Shown: piece by piece, positions 27,444 to 36,857 of the stretch
Layout of the letters: every line of letters starts with the position of its first letter
Position numbering within the stretch: position 1 is the first letter of the stretch
NCBI RefSeq assembly: GCF_023283765.1
Contig: NZ_JAKILG010000022.1
Location: 1-64,000, forward strand
Origin: Shewanella profunda
Lineage (GTDB): Bacteria; Pseudomonadota; Gammaproteobacteria; Enterobacterales; Shewanellaceae
Reading direction: 5' to 3'
DNA: 64,000 bases
Notes under the pieces: generated by a model
Told to the model about the DNA's origin: nothing
The model's input: the letters and a program-made list of their open reading frames with translations, nothing else
Databases searched by the model: none
Translations under genes and position numbers: made by a program

Positions 27444-29651
27444 TTAAGTCAGTAAACTCGCGTCCACCTCGAGCCAAGGTTTGCTAAGACCTGAGCTTAA
27501 CTCAGACAAACGAGTGGGTTTGTTAATCGCATAGCCTTGGGCATAGTCCACTCCAAGAGCCTGTAATTTACGACCTATTTCACGGGATTCCACAAACTCA
27601 GCCACGATATCAAACCCCATATCTTGCCCCAACTGACAGATAGCCTTAACAATGGCTTGATCCGCTGGGTCCTCACAAATATTAATCACAAACTGACCAT
27701 CAATCTTTACAAAATCCACATTAAGGCGTTTAAGATAGGCAAAGCTTGAAAAACCAGCACCAAAATCATCAAGCGCTAATTGACAATTAAGAGGGCGTAA
27801 CACTTCAATCAGTTTAGTCGCTTGTTCTAGCTGGCTCACTGCAGCCGTTTCAGTGATCTCTATACAGAGTTTGTCCACCAGCTCAGGCTCTGTCATTAAT
27901 CGCATTTCAAGCCAGTTCATAAACTCACAATCCCCTAAGGAAGTGGCTGAAAGATTAACGGACACAAGATCCAACTGTTGCCAGATCTCTAAATGGCTAC
28001 TACCCCATTTGAGTAAATTATCAATAACCCAAAGATCGACTTTAGAAGCCAAGTTATAACGTTCAGCGGCGGGCAAGAAAATTGCGGGAGAAACAATAGA
28101 ACCATTGGTCTGAACCATACGCAGTAGGATTTCTAAATGCAGGCCAGACTCATGGCGGTTTAATGGTGTAATAGTTTGAAAATAGAGCTCAAATTGATTT
28201 AATGCTAAGGCACTGACAATATCCACTGAAGCCATCATCTCAGTATAAAGTCGGGTCATTTTAGGATCTTTGGCGCTATATAAGTGCCAGCCATTGCGCC
28301 CCTTATCCTTAGCAAGGCGACATGCAGCATCTGCTTGACTCATCACGGTATAAATATCGGCAGCCGATTTCTCTAGCTTGGCAATGCCCATACTCACACT
28401 GACATTGTGGCAACGGTTTTCCCAGATAAACTCGTGGGTAGCGAGTTGAGTACAAATTCGATTAGCAATGTGCTTCGCCGAATCCACGTTGCTGTAATGC
28501 ATCAAAATACCAAATTCATCACCACCGAGGCGTGCAACAATATCGCCTTTACGCACAAGTTGTTTTAGACGCAAAGCTAGCTGACACAGGAGTTTATCGC
28601 CCGCTTGATGGCCACTCACATTATTGATGACTTGAAATTGGTCGACATCGATGAAAGCGACACAGGTCGGCATGTCGTCCCTTGCCTGCAGAAGATTCTC
28701 GAGCAAAGCCTCAAAATGTAGCCGATTTGGTAACCCTGTAAGCGCATCGTAATTCGCATGGAAAGAGAGTTCATCGGCTAAGCGATACTTTTCACTCACA
28801 TCTTCAGCTATCATCACGAGCGTGTCTTTATCGCCATGGATCTGACTAAAACTTAATCTTAACCAATCGAGTTGATGCACCGATTTTAACGGCAACTCAC
28901 ACCAAGCTTGACCTAAAACTCCCTCGCGTACCATATGTAAGGTATCGGAAAGCATGGCATGTTCTTCCTCTCGTACCATCTGGAATAAATCATATCCGTG
29001 CTGCACAGGTAAAGTTTGCAACGCTACCTTATTCAACATTGCCAGTTGATTATGTTTATCGAGTAAAGCACAGGCTAAAGGTAACTGATTGAATACTTCA
29101 CGGTATTTATATTCGCTGGCAAGCATTTTTTGGGCAATGCGAGTCAACTCCATTGCCGAGCCAATCATCACAGCCGCATGATTAAACTCATCAATAAACG
29201 CATTGCTCCAATCGCAACATTCTGAGCAGTTAACCGCCCCCAGTGCTATCCGCGTTTCACCAAAAATGATGGGAGGTAAAACTAATAAGCTTTTTACATT
29301 CCAATCCCTTAACAACGCCCGTTCGGCCAATGCATCGTCGGGCAAAGTATTAACATCGGACAGATTTAATAATCTTGGGGTTCGAACCAAAGAACGAAAA
29401 AAAGGCATACGCGCTAAAGGCCAGACTCTGGTCTGTTGTCCCTTAGTAAATTGCGGTTTTAAATAAAGATTTCGTGTGCGTAAATGATCGAGTGATTGAC
29501 TGCCAGTCAACACAAATACCCCATCGCAGTGGAGTTGCAAGGTGATCGTTTCTAGGGCTCGGTCAACATTCTGTTCTAAGGTTTCTAGCGGTGTTTCGCT
29601 AAAAATAGTGACTAGTGCCTGTTGGAGTGGATTTGCTAAACCATCTGACAT
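27444..29651 (-). CDS. GAF-PAS-GGDEF-EAL cyclic-di-GMP signalling protein
   Basis: A 735-residue cytoplasmic protein with GAF (about 25-165), PAS (about 178-285), GGDEF (about 295-455) and EAL (about 480-720) domains. The GGDEF motif is intact at 376-380. The EAL domain reads EILLR at 507-511 and keeps DDFGAG (628-633), the AEFVE Glu and the QGYAINKP end, so phosphodiesterase activity is plausible. Both enzymatic sites look usable, so the net direction cannot be told from sequence. The GAF domain contains a CSECC cluster (142-146) that could respond to redox or metal; that is inference. It stands directly before hrpB. Confidence 0.9.
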   Translation of the reverse strand: MSDGLANPLQQALVTIFSETPLETLEQNVDRALETITLQLHCDGVFVLTGSQSLDHLRTRNLYLKPQFTKGQQTRVWPLARMPFFRSLVRTPRLLNLSDVNTLPDDALAERALLRDWNVKSLLVLPPIIFGETRIALGAVNCSECCDWSNAFIDEFNHAAVMIGSAMELTRIAQKMLASEYKYREVFNQLPLACALLDKHNQLAMLNKVALQTLPVQHGYDLFQMVREEEHAMLSDTLHMVREGVLGQAWCELPLKSVHQLDWLRLSFSQIHGDKDTLVMIAEDVSEKYRLADELSFHANYDALTGLPNRLHFEALLENLLQARDDMPTCVAFIDVDQFQVINNVSGHQAGDKLLCQLALRLKQLVRKGDIVARLGGDEFGILMHYSNVDSAKHIANRICTQLATHEFIWENRCHNVSVSMGIAKLEKSAADIYTVMSQADAACRLAKDKGRNGWHLYSAKDPKMTRLYTEMMASVDIVSALALNQFELYFQTITPLNRHESGLHLEILLRMVQTNGSIVSPAIFLPAAERYNLASKVDLWVIDNLLKWGSSHLEIWQQLDLVSVNLSATSLGDCEFMNWLEMRLMTEPELVDKLCIEITETAAVSQLEQATKLIEVLRPLNCQLALDDFGAGFSSFAYLKRLNVDFVKIDGQFVINICEDPADQAIVKAICQLGQDMGFDIVAEFVESREIGRKLQALGVDYAQGYAINKPTRLSELSSGLSKPWLEVDASLLT

Positions 29652-29816
29652 CTCAAGGTATTTCCTTACCTAACATTCCATTCAAGGTATTATCAACATG
29701 TGTTGAGTATAGAAGCTTGAACAATCAAACACCTGCTAATCAATGCTATAAAACAATAAAATGACTTTAACCACTACCGGACAAAAATATAGCTTATTCG
29801 AAAAACACAAATATTT

Positions 29817-29874
29817 ATCCTTGATCAAGATTTACCCTCAAACATATCCTTGGTCAAGATCTACCCTCAAACAT
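29817..29874. repeat. Two adjacent 29-bp direct repeats
   Basis: Copies at 29817-29845 and 29846-29874 are head to tail with two mismatches. Each contains TTGATCAAGA or TTGGTCAAGA, then a shared ACCCTCAAACAT. This could be a slipped duplication or a double operator. Confidence 0.85.
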
Positions 29875-30002
29875 ATTGAACGATGTACCGTTTACTTGGC
29901 CTAGTCGTATGCCTTATAGCCGACAAAAAGGATTTATGAGGAAGGTCAAATATTGAATTTTTGGGTACGAGGGCGAGTTCGGTAAAGTGCGAATAAAAAC
30001 TA

Positions 30003-30030
30003 AAAAGCCCGATAATGTATTCGGGCTTTC
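30003..30030 (-). terminator. Terminator after the Sel1/TPR gene
   Basis: AAAAGCCCGA, loop, TTCGGGCTTT lies directly after the stop of the minus-strand gene that ends at 30036. The A run at the left becomes a T run on minus. Confidence 0.75.
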
Positions 30031-30035
30031 ACTAT

Positions 30036-30815
30036 TTATTCAAGCAAACGTAAGGTTTCGCGATAAGCACGCTTTTGTTCATAGGTTTGCAGGCGCTGTT
30101 TAAACTCATCGGTCTTAGTAAATTCAGCACTCATCTTTAATGCTTCAATCGCTTTTTGCTGGGTCAATATAGCGGCGCCAAAATCACCAATTTCTGCATA
30201 GGCGGCGGCGAGGTTATCTAAATTAGTCGGATCGTTTTCATTCACTTTAAGTAACTTTAAGGATAACTCGACCGCTTTATTACCATCGCGATATTCCGCC
30301 TCTGGGCAAGTCGCAAGGATCCACGCCACATTACCCAGAGCAATATCGTCACCCACTTGGGTAAACTGCTCTACGGCTTTGCCGCAATTACGTACAACGC
30401 CATCACCGCCAGAAGCATAAATAAAACCTAAACGGAACTGAGCCCAACGATTACCTCGCTCACCCATAACCTTATACCAATGCTCAGCTACCGACAGATC
30501 ACGGGCAATAATTTTGCCTTCAAAGGATAAATCCGCCAGCGTTTGCTGTGCTTTCTCATGCTGTTGTTCCGCAGCAAGCGACATCCAATACATTCCTGAT
30601 GGCACCTCTTGCTCCACAAAGCGCCCAGAGAGATACATGAGTCCCAACAAAAATTGAGCATCGGCACTGCCATGGGCTGCCTGAACTTGGATCAGCGCAA
30701 ATTTACTCGCCGCAATTTCTGCTGCAGGTTGTGGAATAGAAAATGCGTGCGCGACAGAGCTTAACCCCACAGTTAAGCTTAAACCCATGCCTAAAGCCCA
30801 TTGTCTGTATTTCAC
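30036..30815 (-). CDS. Exported Sel1-like/TPR repeat protein
   Basis: A 259-residue protein with a signal peptide (about 1-24, ending VAHA) followed by helical repeats. Sel1-type units are visible (ADAQFLLGLMYLSGRFV, RWAQFRLGFIYASGGDGV), and a later TPR-like part covers about 175-230 (NLDNLAAAYAEIGDFGAA). Such proteins usually scaffold periplasmic or envelope interactions, and no partner is evident. It is monocistronic, with its own terminator. The crp promoter region lies on its upstream side in divergent orientation. Confidence 0.78.
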   Translation of the reverse strand: MKYRQWALGMGLSLTVGLSSVAHAFSIPQPAAEIAASKFALIQVQAAHGSADAQFLLGLMYLSGRFVEQEVPSGMYWMSLAAEQQHEKAQQTLADLSFEGKIIARDLSVAEHWYKVMGERGNRWAQFRLGFIYASGGDGVVRNCGKAVEQFTQVGDDIALGNVAWILATCPEAEYRDGNKAVELSLKLLKVNENDPTNLDNLAAAYAEIGDFGAAILTQQKAIEALKMSAEFTKTDEFKQRLQTYEQKRAYRETLRLLE

Positions 30816-31235
30816 GTTTTACCTCTCTTTAAAGCGACCACACCATAAAGTTAGCCTGAATTTTTTGCATAAGTCGAGCCTGAATCGCACTAAAGCTCAG
30901 ACTAAAAGGGGATAATAACGAAATATTTCTATGAAATAGCAAAAGTGATCGCAGCATATAACCGCATTTTTTTTATTTTTGGTTAAAAAAATTCTTAAAA
31001 TGATTTATAAGATGTGATTAACTCGACAGAGTTAAGTGAATCCGGTGAGTTTCGTGCCGATTTAGTTGACTAATATCACTAAAGCAGCAAAATAAGCTCT
31101 AATTTTAGATGGTTAATTGCATTTATTCACTTATTCTAAACTAAGACTTCTATCAAGTTTTTGTGAGTCTAATTGACGTAAAATGCTTATTTAGAATATC
31201 CTTACTTTCGTTTTAATCAATCGAGGAACATCAAC
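30816..31235. other. Divergent control region upstream of crp
   Basis: 420 bases, AT-rich, carrying promoters for crp (plus) and the Sel1/TPR gene (minus). One CRP-like site is noted separately. A TTTGTGAGTCTAATTGACG stretch at 31159-31177 is a second weak half-site. No small ORF was seen. Confidence 0.5.
31013..31028. promoter_or_regulatory. Possible CRP site upstream of crp
   Basis: TGTGATTAACTCGACA has a perfect left half (TGTGA) and a poor right half compared with TGTGA-N6-TCACA. It lies about 208 bases before the crp start. Autoregulation of crp is known in enterics; its relevance here is inference. Confidence 0.3.
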
Positions 31236-31871
31236 ATGGCTCTGATTGGTAAGCCAAAACCGGACCCAACTTTGGAATGGTTTTTATCACACTGTCACAT
31301 TCATAAGTACCCTGCAAAGAGCACCCTTATCCATGCTGGTGAAGATTCAGATACCCTTTATTACATTGTAAAAGGTTCTGTAGCCGTATTGATTAAAGAT
31401 GAAGAAGGTAAAGAGATGATCCTTTCTTATCTTAATCAGGGCGACTTTATTGGTGAATTAGGATTGTTTGAAGAACAAGCCGAGCGGACTGCTTGGGTTC
31501 GTGCTAAACAAGCATGTGAAATTGCTGAAATTTCATACAAAAAGTTCAAGCAACTTATCCAAGTAAACCCTGAAATTCTAATGAAACTGTCTGCTCAAAT
31601 GGCTTATCGCCTACAAAGCACCAGTCAGAAGGTTGGCAACTTAGCGTTTCTTGATGTAGCGGGCCGCATAGCACAAACATTATTGCACTTAGCTAAACAG
31701 CCTGATGCAATGACTCATCCAGATGGCATGCAAATTAAGATCACTCGTCAAGAAATTGGCCAGATCGTAGGCTGTTCACGTGAGACCGTAGGTCGTATCT
31801 TGAAAATGCTTGAAGAGCAGAATTTAATCCAAGCACACGGAAAAACCATAGTGGTATACGGTACTCGTTAA
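31236..31871 (+). CDS. crp: cAMP receptor protein CRP
   Basis: A 211-residue global regulator nearly identical in pattern to E. coli CRP. The cyclic nucleotide domain carries [19 protein letters not shown], with the cAMP-binding Glu and Arg, and a long C-helix follows. The recognition helix is [15 protein letters not shown], with the DNA-contacting Arg, Glu and Arg. In Shewanella CRP is the main regulator of anaerobic respiration genes, so it is relevant to the ttr operon in this window. AGGAA precedes the ATG at good spacing. It is followed by a strong terminator. Confidence 0.97.
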   Translation: MALIGKPKPDPTLEWFLSHCHIHKYPAKSTLIHAGEDSDTLYYIVKGSVAVLIKDEEGKEMILSYLNQGDFIGELGLFEEQAERTAWVRAKQACEIAEISYKKFKQLIQVNPEILMKLSAQMAYRLQSTSQKVGNLAFLDVAGRIAQTLLHLAKQPDAMTHPDGMQIKITRQEIGQIVGCSRETVGRILKMLEEQNLIQAHGKTIVVYGTR

Positions 31872-31907
31872 GTTAGTCTTCAGCTTGATTTAAGCCTGTA
31901 TCATTAA

Positions 31908-31939
31908 AGTGGCCTAGCATAAATTCTAGGCCATTTTTT
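31908..31939 (+). terminator. Terminator after crp
   Basis: TGGCCTAG, 8-base loop, CTAGGCCA followed by TTTTTTA, 37 bases after the crp stop. Confidence 0.9.
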
Positions 31940-31953
31940 ATTGGGGTACACAA

Positions 31954-32301
31954 ATGAAACGACTGTTTTATATCTGTTTTTTCAGTCCGCTCGCACTGGT
32001 GTATCCAACAATAATCAATGCTGAACCGATTGAATTAGAACACTATCAAGTTAAGGCTCTGGTTAATTCAGGACAAATCCTGTCGCTCAATGGTACCCTT
32101 GCAGCTGTAAATCAATTCTGCCATGGTGAACTAATTGACGCCCATCTCTATCAAGAAGCGCATAAATGGCGCTATGATTTACAAATTAAAGTTCAGCGCG
32201 GCCAAATAGTGAATCTGAGTATTGATGCTACCAATGGCCAACCCGATCACTCAATTGCCCTACCGAGCGAATGCCAAAAAAATGAAACTGCTACTCGTTG
32301 A
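31954..32301 (+). CDS. Exported PepSY-like protein
   Basis: A 115-residue protein with a signal peptide (about 1-23, ending INA) and a single PepSY-like domain: VKALVNSGQILSLNG at the start, and a KWRYDLQIKVQRGQIVNLSIDATNG strand pair. It probably sits in the periplasm and may regulate the sensor kinase two genes downstream, a common PepSY-response regulator-kinase arrangement. Its end overlaps the response regulator start by 20 bases, suggesting coupled translation. The family assignment is moderate, since the domain is short and divergent. Confidence 0.75.
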   Translation: MKRLFYICFFSPLALVYPTIINAEPIELEHYQVKALVNSGQILSLNGTLAAVNQFCHGELIDAHLYQEAHKWRYDLQIKVQRGQIVNLSIDATNGQPDHSIALPSECQKNETATR

Positions 32302-32956
32302 AGATAACCCTATGCTAGTCAATGAACTGGCAAAGCAACTCAAACTCGCTGGCTACGTTACCGATATTACAGATAAAGCGCTGGAAGCCGATTATCTCAT
32401 CAAAGAGACTCAATACGATTGTGTGATCTTAGATATCGGCCTACCCGACGGTAATGGACTCGAATTGCTCGAGGGCTGGCGCAATCAAGGTATTAGTACG
32501 CCTGTGATCATGTTAACGGCTCGCAGCCAATGGCATGAGAAAGTCGAAGGTTTTAACGCTGGCGCCGATGATTACCTAGGAAAACCTTTCCATGCTCAAG
32601 AGTTACTCGCACGCATACAAGCACTTATTCACCGAGCCCATGGCCGCTTAAATACCCCCAGCAAACAATTAAGCTATGGCGGTGTTACATTAGATGAAAC
32701 CGAGCAAACGGTGAAAGTAGCCGATCATCTATATGAGTTAACAGCGATGGAATTTAGATTGCTTAAAATCTTTCTTATGTCACCTAAAAAGCTGTTATCT
32801 AAAGCCCAGTTAACCGATAAACTTTATCAATTTGATGATGAAAAAGAGAGTAATGTCGTAGAAGTCTATGTGACACACTTACGTAAGAAACTGGGTAAAA
32901 CGGCTATCGAAACCCGTCGCGGTCAGGGTTATATCTTCCACGGCGCGACTCAGTGA
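32282..32956 (+). CDS. OmpR-family response regulator (PhoP/QseB-like)
   Basis: A 224-residue regulator. The receiver domain carries an acidic pair in VEDN, phospho-acceptor Asp in VILDIGLPDG, and Lys in LGKPFHAQE. It is followed by a winged-helix DNA-binding domain (about 125-222, with ESNVVEVYVTHLRKKLG). The ATG at 32282 gives the expected MKLLLVEDN start; a longer in-frame start at 32222 lies within the PepSY gene and is rejected. The stop overlaps the kinase start by four bases (GTGA). The partner is the kinase encoded next. Confidence 0.92.
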   Translation: MKLLLVEDNPMLVNELAKQLKLAGYVTDITDKALEADYLIKETQYDCVILDIGLPDGNGLELLEGWRNQGISTPVIMLTARSQWHEKVEGFNAGADDYLGKPFHAQELLARIQALIHRAHGRLNTPSKQLSYGGVTLDETEQTVKVADHLYELTAMEFRLLKIFLMSPKKLLSKAQLTDKLYQFDDEKESNVVEVYVTHLRKKLGKTAIETRRGQGYIFHGATQ

Positions 32957-34281
32957 TATCCATTCGTACTAAGCTCAGTTTATGGTTAACGGGCTTAATA
33001 GTGTTAGGTACAGTTATTGGACTCATATTATTTGAGTCCATGCTACGTCAGGCTTTTCACGATTCTATTATCAATCGTTTAGAAGAAGATCTTGAACATA
33101 TCATGCTGGCGACCCATATCAATGATGGTGATATCAGCATAGATCAAAGCCAGCTTTCCAGTTTCTACAAACCCGCCTATTCAGGCCGCTATTTTCAGTT
33201 AAATTTACCTAACGAAGTCATTCGTTCCCGCTCCCTATGGGACATGCAGTTAGATATAGAACCATTAGCCCCAAACCATACTCGAGTGTGGCAAGCAAAA
33301 GGCCCCAAAAACAATGATATGCAGTTGTTATCTCTGGGATTAAACTCGAGTAGTGCCAATGTCACAGCTACCCTCACTGTTGCTCAGGATCTCAGTATTG
33401 GCAGACGGGTATTTAGTGAAGTCTATGGTACTAAACTTGGGGTAAATCTGGCGATGCTGGTTGCGATGATCGTGGGGATTTTTTTAATTCTACGTCAGTC
33501 CTTTAAACCCGTTAGGCAAATCCAAGATGCGTTATCTCGTTTACAGCAAGGCGAGATCAACGCTCTCGAACTGAGTAATATCCCCCCGGAAGTACGGCCA
33601 CTAGCAAAAACCTATAACGAGTTACTTGAATATACCGCCAAACAAATTGAGCGTAGCCGTAATAATTTAGGTAATTTAAGCCATGGGCTCAAAACACCGC
33701 TCGCAGTAATGCAGCAGCAGGTTGAAGCCCTTGGCCTCAAAGATCCGCAAACTGCAATCGCCTTACAGCAACAGCTCGATATTATCCATAAGATGGTCGA
33801 ACGAAAGCTGGCAGCAGCAAGGATTACGGGCAATATGCTCCCTGCGGCGCAATTAGTGATCCCACGGGATTTACACAGTCTAGCCAATACCTTAAACAAG
33901 GTTCACCGCAATAAGTCCATAGAGTGCGATTTCGAACTCGACCCTAATATTCTACGGCTACCGATCCACAGGGAAGATGGTATGGAGCTCTTAGGCAACC
34001 TGCTAGACAACGCCTTTAAATGGGCCAAGAGCCGAGTGAGCATTCAGCTATCACGTCAGCAGGAGCGTCTCTGCCTTTGTATCGATGATGATGGCCCAGG
34101 GGTTGCAGATGATGAGCTAGATAAGCTCACCCAACGGGGCACAAGATTAGATGAAGCAGTGATGGGTCACGGCTTGGGATTATCTATCGTAAAGGAAATT
34201 GCCGAACAGTACGGAATGACGCTTAAGTTTAATCACAGCTCTCGCTTAGGCGGATTGAGGATCGAACTAACCTTTAGCTAA
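32953..34281 (+). CDS. Sensor histidine kinase (PhoQ/QseC-like)
   Basis: A 442-residue inner-membrane kinase with transmembrane helices at about 9-30 and 163-183, flanking a periplasmic sensor of about 130 residues. A HAMP-like segment follows, then a HisKA H-box (NLGNLSHGLKTPLA), N-box (LLGNLLDNAFKWAKS), and ATP lid glycines (DDDGPGV, HGLGLSIVKEIAE). The GTG start overlaps the response-regulator stop. The signal is unknown; the upstream PepSY protein may tune it. It ends at a clear terminator. Confidence 0.92.
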   Translation: MISIRTKLSLWLTGLIVLGTVIGLILFESMLRQAFHDSIINRLEEDLEHIMLATHINDGDISIDQSQLSSFYKPAYSGRYFQLNLPNEVIRSRSLWDMQLDIEPLAPNHTRVWQAKGPKNNDMQLLSLGLNSSSANVTATLTVAQDLSIGRRVFSEVYGTKLGVNLAMLVAMIVGIFLILRQSFKPVRQIQDALSRLQQGEINALELSNIPPEVRPLAKTYNELLEYTAKQIERSRNNLGNLSHGLKTPLAVMQQQVEALGLKDPQTAIALQQQLDIIHKMVERKLAAARITGNMLPAAQLVIPRDLHSLANTLNKVHRNKSIECDFELDPNILRLPIHREDGMELLGNLLDNAFKWAKSRVSIQLSRQQERLCLCIDDDGPGVADDELDKLTQRGTRLDEAVMGHGLGLSIVKEIAEQYGMTLKFNHSSRLGGLRIELTFS

Positions 34282-34327
34282 CGGCTTGAAATACCTTGTT
34301 TGGAATACTGTCTTTAGAACATAAATA

Positions 34328-34358
34328 AAAAACGCCATCGAATTGATGGCGTTTTTTA
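34328..34358. terminator. Terminator between kinase gene and DUF1338 gene
   Basis: AAACGCCATC, 5-base loop, GATGGCGTTT plus a T run. An A run on the other side makes it usable from both directions, for the plus kinase gene and the minus DUF1338 gene. Confidence 0.88.
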
Positions 34359-34388
34359 TACTCAAAGCGAGATTATGCCCTGATGAAG

Positions 34389-35192
34389 TTAGGCTTTATT
34401 CACGTTGGTACTTTCAAAGATCTTGTCAGCAGAAGCCGCCACAAAGCCAGTATATAACTCACCGTTAGCCATAGGATAACGCAGGGCAAACTCGTAGAAG
34501 CAGCTTGGAATTTCAACCTTAGCATCGCTAAATTCTACAGAGATCCTGTCGGCCATAGTCGAAGATTGTTCTAACAAAACATCGGCTGAACCTTTGATCT
34601 CACCACCTGCACTATTAAGCACAAATCCAGCCTGTTTCAGTGCGTCATTTACCGCTTCAAGGGTTTTAAAACCTTCGAGGTGATTGATAGACACAGTGAA
34701 ATGGTTGGCACGGTACCCAAAAGCGGCCACCCAAGCAGCATATTCACTCTCAGATAATAAATCTTGATAGGTTTTAGAATCCAATGACCAATGACGACCC
34801 GAGTAAATAAAGTTGTCAGCCGTAGTGGCAGCATCATCAACTTGAGCAATTAAGCCTTGAATGGTCGCTTGTAGCGCAGGGCTAAATTCTTCAACCAAGA
34901 GCTCAGAGATAAACACTTTAGGCTGAGTCGAGTCTGGATGTTCAAAATGCTTAGCCACCAGTTTTTTCTGCTCAAACTTATAATCACCACAAGCCACATA
35001 ACCTAACGAAGTGAAATGCTTAGCCAGCACATCCAAATTTACCTTAGCGATATTGAAAGTACGCAGTGCAATATGGTCGTTGATGATCGGCTTACCATGA
35101 CCCAACAACGCGTGCACTTTTGCCGCAGAAGGGGTCATTTGAATATAGTCTTGCCACAGAGCGGCAAATAATGCGTTGATGTCGGTATGCAT
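34389..35192 (-). CDS. DUF1338 family metal-dependent 2-oxoacid dioxygenase/decarboxylase-like protein
   Basis: A 267-residue protein of the DUF1338 family, whose studied member HglS (YdcJ) converts 2-oxoadipate to 2-hydroxyglutarate with Fe(II) and O2. The likely metal ligands are His in DHIALRTF, His in RANHFTVSIN and Glu in CFYEFALRYP. AAAGGAG six bases before the ATG at 35192 sets the start; the longer form from 35240 lacks support. It follows astD on the same strand, but a terminator hairpin stands between. A role beside arginine catabolism, handling a 2-oxoacid, is suggested by place only. The natural substrate is unproven. Confidence 0.82.
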   Translation of the reverse strand: MHTDINALFAALWQDYIQMTPSAAKVHALLGHGKPIINDHIALRTFNIAKVNLDVLAKHFTSLGYVACGDYKFEQKKLVAKHFEHPDSTQPKVFISELLVEEFSPALQATIQGLIAQVDDAATTADNFIYSGRHWSLDSKTYQDLLSESEYAAWVAAFGYRANHFTVSINHLEGFKTLEAVNDALKQAGFVLNSAGGEIKGSADVLLEQSSTMADRISVEFSDAKVEIPSCFYEFALRYPMANGELYTGFVAASADKIFESTNVNKA

Positions 35193-35324
35193 AAAAACTC
35201 CTTTTATTTGCTTGCGGTTATTGCTGTTATTTTGCCGCAAACATTAAATGTAACGACCTAAGTGCCACTGTTGCAGCGCCACACATACCCACAGTAGAAA
35301 CTCAAGTAACGTTACTGCTTGTTA

Positions 35325-35352
35325 TTAAAAAGGAAGAACATTAGTCCTTCCT
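35325..35352 (-). terminator. Terminator-like hairpin between astD and the DUF1338 gene
   Basis: On minus, AGGAAG, 10-base loop, CTTCCT is followed by TTTTTAA. It lies 36 bases after the astD stop and could end or attenuate the ast transcript. Confidence 0.6.
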
Positions 35353-35387
35353 CCTCTTTACCACATAAAAGTCAAATCTCTACCCGC

Positions 35388-36848
35388 TTACAAGCTCAAA
35401 CCTGGGCTTAATGTCGCCGGCAAGCTCACGGCATCGGCTTCGACCGAAGCGACCGGGTAAGCACAGTAATCGGCGGCATAAAATGCACTCGCTCTGTGAT
35501 TACCCGAAGCACCTACGCCACCAAAAGGTGCCGCGCCCGATGCGCCAGTGATTTGTTTGTTCCAGTTAACAATCCCTGCACGAATGCGTGCAAGGAAATA
35601 GTCATAATCTTCACGACTATCGGCGAGTAGACCCGCAGACAAGCCGTAACGTGTTTGGTTAGCCAGTTTAATCGCCTGATCGAAATCACTGTAACGCACC
35701 AGCTGCAGCAGAGGTCCGAAGTATTCTTCATCCGGCAATGCATCGATCGCAGTCACATCGATAAGGCCAGGAGACACTAAACCAGTACCCACCTCTAGGT
35801 GGGTTAACTCGACCAAAGATACGCCGCCTAAGTTCAACAGATTCGCCTGCGCCGCAACCATACCCTTAGCGGCAGTTTCAGAAATCATTGAGCCCATAAA
35901 AGGTTGTGGCTGCGCATTCCAAGGACCGACTTTAATCTGTTTGACCGCATTGACTAACATGGCGATCAAAGCATCGCCATGTTCACCTTGCTCTACATAT
36001 AGACGACGCGCACAGGTGCAACGTTGGCCCGATGAGATATAAGCCGACTGCAGAATATCGTGCACTGCGGCCTTAATATCTTGTACCCCTTTGATGATAA
36101 GCGGGTTATTACCGCCCATCTCAAGCGCTAAAATCTTGCCCGGATGACCGGCGTATTGTTGATGCAGAACATGACCTGTACGCGAGCTGCCAGTAAAGAA
36201 CAGACCATCGAGCTGAGGGTGGGATGCTAACGCCTTGCCCGTATCCACTTCACCTTGAACTAAGTTGATGACACCTACGGGTAAGCCCGCCTTGTCCCAA
36301 AGCGTGACCATTAACTCAGCGACTTTAGGCGTGAGTTCAGATGGCTTAAACACCACGGTATTCCCAGCAAGTAACGCAGGCACTATATGACCATTAGGCA
36401 GATGACCTGGGAAATTATAAGGTCCAAATACGGCCACCACGCCATGGGGTTTATGGCGAATAACCGCACGCCCTGCCGGAGTATCGTTCGCTTCAGTGCC
36501 AGTACGTTTATTATAGGCCGCTGCCGATAGCGCAATCTTACCTATCATGGCACCGACTTCGGTTGCCGTTTCCCACTGAGGTTTGCCGGTTTCTTGGGCA
36601 ATGGTCTCAGCCAGTTCCGCTTTATTGGCTTCCAGTTGGCTGCGATACGCTTCGACAATGGCTAAGCGCGCATCAAAACCTAACATAAACCAATCAAATT
36701 GCGCAGTGCGGGCAGCATCAACCGCGGCGTTAACTTGCTCTGCGGTGGCAGTTTTTCCGCACCAAATAGTTTCACCATTGGCAGGGTTGATTGAGGTCAC
36801 GTCATGACCGTTACCAGCATGCCACTGGCCTTGAATATAATGTGTCAT
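35388..36848 (-). CDS. astD: N-succinylglutamate 5-semialdehyde dehydrogenase
   Basis: A 486-residue NAD-dependent aldehyde dehydrogenase, the fourth step of the arginine succinyltransferase pathway (succinylglutamate semialdehyde to succinylglutamate). The catalytic Cys lies in [12 protein letters not shown], the general-base Glu in [10 protein letters not shown], and the cofactor loop in [13 protein letters not shown]. The N-terminal [14 protein letters not shown] is typical of AstD. The gene lies nine bases after astA. The deacylase and dihydrolase genes (astE, astB) are not in the window. The product acts in the cytoplasm. Confidence 0.95.
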   Translation of the reverse strand: MTHYIQGQWHAGNGHDVTSINPANGETIWCGKTATAEQVNAAVDAARTAQFDWFMLGFDARLAIVEAYRSQLEANKAELAETIAQETGKPQWETATEVGAMIGKIALSAAAYNKRTGTEANDTPAGRAVIRHKPHGVVAVFGPYNFPGHLPNGHIVPALLAGNTVVFKPSELTPKVAELMVTLWDKAGLPVGVINLVQGEVDTGKALASHPQLDGLFFTGSSRTGHVLHQQYAGHPGKILALEMGGNNPLIIKGVQDIKAAVHDILQSAYISSGQRCTCARRLYVEQGEHGDALIAMLVNAVKQIKVGPWNAQPQPFMGSMISETAAKGMVAAQANLLNLGGVSLVELTHLEVGTGLVSPGLIDVTAIDALPDEEYFGPLLQLVRYSDFDQAIKLANQTRYGLSAGLLADSREDYDYFLARIRAGIVNWNKQITGASGAAPFGGVGASGNHRASAFYAADYCAYPVASVEADAVSLPATLSPGLSL

Positions 36849-36857
36849 TTGAGATTC

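Larger units (their letters stand above)
29652..30035. other. Intergenic region containing a two-copy tandem repeat
   Basis: 384 bases between two minus-strand genes. It holds the direct repeat at 29817-29874 and, near its left edge, the promoter region of the GGDEF-EAL gene. No ORF was seen. Confidence 0.6.

Noticed and set aside
29817-29874. CRISPR-like repeat
   Set aside because: Only two copies, directly adjacent with no spacer, and no cas genes.
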